Shown one piece after another: positions 62,808-64,000 of a DNA stretch of 64,000 nt. This stretch comes from Lentibacter algarum (lineage in GTDB: Bacteria; Pseudomonadota; Alphaproteobacteria; Rhodobacterales; Rhodobacteraceae). The notes beneath the pieces were generated by a model. The model worked only from the letters and a program-made list of their open reading frames with translations, searched no databases and was not told the origin of the DNA. Location of the stretch: NCBI RefSeq assembly GCF_040580765.1, contig NZ_CP158687.1, forward strand, positions 3,038,001 through 3,102,000, written 5' to 3'. Numbering within the stretch: position 1 is the first letter of the stretch; every line of letters starts with the position of its first letter. The translations under genes and the position numbers were made by a program.

Positions 62808-64000
62808 GCATCAAACTCCGGCATGTCGATGGCGGCGGCGGTAACGATTTCACCGCTGGCGATCATGCGCGTCGCACGCTCAAGATCCGGCGCTAGGTAG
62901 CGGTCTTCACCCAAAGTCGCCACGTCCTGACGCACGCGGGTTACAACGCGTTGCAAGGTGTCGCTGGTAGTCAGAGGAGCGCGGAAATCAATGCCTTGTG
63001 CACCGCACAGTAATTCAACCCCCAGAATACAGTTCAGGTTGTCGATCATCGGCCCAAGGCGGCGTGCACCGTGAGCGGCCATGCTGACGTGGTCCTCTTG
63101 GTTGGCCGATGTGGGCGTGCTGTCCGTCACACAGGGGTTCGCCAGATGTTTGTTCTCGCTCATCAAAGCGGCGGTGGTGACTTCGGCAATCATGTAACCA
63201 CTGTTCAAACCCGGATTGGGAGTCAGGAACGGCGGTAGGTTAAAGCTGAGGACCGGGTCAACAATCAGCGCCACACGGCGTTGCGCAATCGCGCCGATTT
63301 CGGCAATGGCCAGCGCGATCATATCGGCGGCAAAGCCAACGGGCTCGGCGTGAAAGTTGCCGCCAGACACGATCAGATCAGCACCGACCAGCACCAACGG
63401 GTTGTCCGTGGCGGCGTTGGCCTCAACCTCTAACGTGCGGGCCGCCATACGCAACACATCCATTGCGGCACCTGTCACCTGGGGCTGACAGCGGATGCAA
63501 TAGGGGTCTTGGACGCGCGCATCATCGACAACATGGCTGTCACGGATTTCAGATCCTGCGAGCAAAGCGCGCATGGTTTCGCCCGCCTCGATCTGGCCGC
63601 GGTGGCCACGCAGGGCATGGATTTCGGGCTGAAGCGGAGCGGTGGAGCCCATGATCGCATCAGTGGAGAGAGCCGAAGTGACAAGCGCGGAATGTGCACC
63701 GCGCCATGCACCAAACAGACCGGCAAGGGCGAAGGCGGTAGAAAACTGTGTGCCGTTGATAAGCGCAAGGCCTTCCTTCGGACCAAGTTCTACAGGCGTC
63801 AGGCCTGCGGCGGCCAGCGCCTTATCCCCGGACATGACTTTGCCACCGAATTCTGCTTCGCCGTGACCCATCATAGCAGCGGCCATATGAGCAAGCGGGG
63901 CCAGATCGCCAGAGGCGCCAACGGAGCCTTGGGCGGGGATGACAGGCGTTACGCCCTTATCCAGCATGGCCTCAATCAGATCGACAATTTCGAGCCGCAC
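62804..64000 (-). CDS. hutH: Histidine ammonia-lyase, C-terminal part (cut by window edge)
   Basis: The 398 residues in the window are the larger part of a ~510-residue HutH; the N-terminus lies beyond 64000. The MIO cofactor tripeptide Ala-Ser-Gly is present in [20 protein letters not shown] near the left of the fragment. SQP/Phe substrate contacts such as [15 protein letters not shown] and the [11 protein letters not shown] motif are intact. It deaminates histidine to urocanate. The GTG at the very edge is only a chance valine codon, not the start. Confidence 0.96.
   Translation of the reverse strand: MRLEIVDLIEAMLDKGVTPVIPAQGSVGASGDLAPLAHMAAAMMGHGEAEFGGKVMSGDKALAAAGLTPVELGPKEGLALINGTQFSTAFALAGLFGAWRGAHSALVTSALSTDAIMGSTAPLQPEIHALRGHRGQIEAGETMRALLAGSEIRDSHVVDDARVQDPYCIRCQPQVTGAAMDVLRMAARTLEVEANAATDNPLVLVGADLIVSGGNFHAEPVGFAADMIALAIAEIGAIAQRRVALIVDPVLSFNLPPFLTPNPGLNSGYMIAEVTTAALMSENKHLANPCVTDSTPTSANQEDHVSMAAHGARRLGPMIDNLNCILGVELLCGAQGIDFRAPLTTSDTLQRVVTRVRQDVATLGEDRYLAPDLERATRMIASGEIVTAAAIDMPEFDA

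Noticed and set aside
62046..62900. Plus-strand open frame of 284 codons
   Set aside because: Antisense to hutG and the end of hutH; no start signal or domain.
1..64000. CRISPR arrays, tRNA, rRNA or prophage genes
   Set aside because: No regular repeat-spacer series, no cloverleaf-like or rRNA-like sequence, and no phage structural or integrase gene was seen by eye in the intergenic regions; a covariance-model scan was not possible.

Overview
The window is a piece of a main chromosome from a marine alphaproteobacterium of the Rhodobacteraceae (Roseobacter type). The evidence is a regB-senC-regA redox cluster, alphaproteobacterial addB/addA, rho-mnmE beside hemJ, and maf-aroE-coaE-dnaQ with secB and a Tim44-like gene nearby. 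Most genes sit at roughly 55-62% GC by hand counts of sample lines. Assignments come from reading the translated sequence; no database search was run.

Layout. 1-9.1 kb: mnmE (cut by the window edge), rho and hemJ point left, and maf-aroE-coaE-dnaQ point right. Between them is an AT-rich gap of about 400 bp with DnaA boxes and a perfect CtrA site, read here as the likely chromosomal origin. Then come secB, fxsA, a Tim44-like gene, mltA and smr. 9.1-14.9 kb: a tightly overlapping seven-gene operon for CMP-Kdo and dTDP-L-rhamnose. 15-24.7 kb: an MFS transporter, a low-GC module (VTT membrane protein, SDR, Crp-like regulator), an AstE/AspA-like hydrolase, a TPP enzyme, hslVU and an unassigned gene. 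24.7-35.2 kb: trxA, addAB, the murU-amgK-tsaE cell-wall recycling group and a PAS protein. 35.2-42.8 kb: regB/senC/regA, a GT61-like gene, small enzymes, and ahcY with a structured leader.

At 43.3-44.1 kb lies an 809-bp IS6-family element with perfect 18-bp ends and no target duplication. It truncates a DUF2853 gene on its left and abuts only the last ~42 codons of an M24-peptidase-like gene on its right. The IS therefore marks a deletion or rearrangement junction between core chromosome and a catabolic region.

From 44 kb to the end is that catabolic region. It holds a D-threonine-aldolase-like enzyme, a GbdR/GlxA-type regulator with a PhyH dioxygenase, a binding protein-FAD dehydrogenase-HisC-like aminotransferase operon, a LysR regulator, a Rieske oxygenase with its reductase, a dipeptide-type ABC transporter ending in a DoeB/AstE-like deacylase, and then hutC and hutU-hutG-hutH. 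The working hypothesis is a peripheral pathway that imports a modified histidine (N-acylated, N-methylated or a 2-hydroxy-acid form), converts it to histidine and passes it to Hut. A shared inverted repeat, TTTAG-N5-CTAAA, lies in front of the Rieske operon and between the transporter operon and hutC, hinting at common control. The substrate is inferred, not shown.
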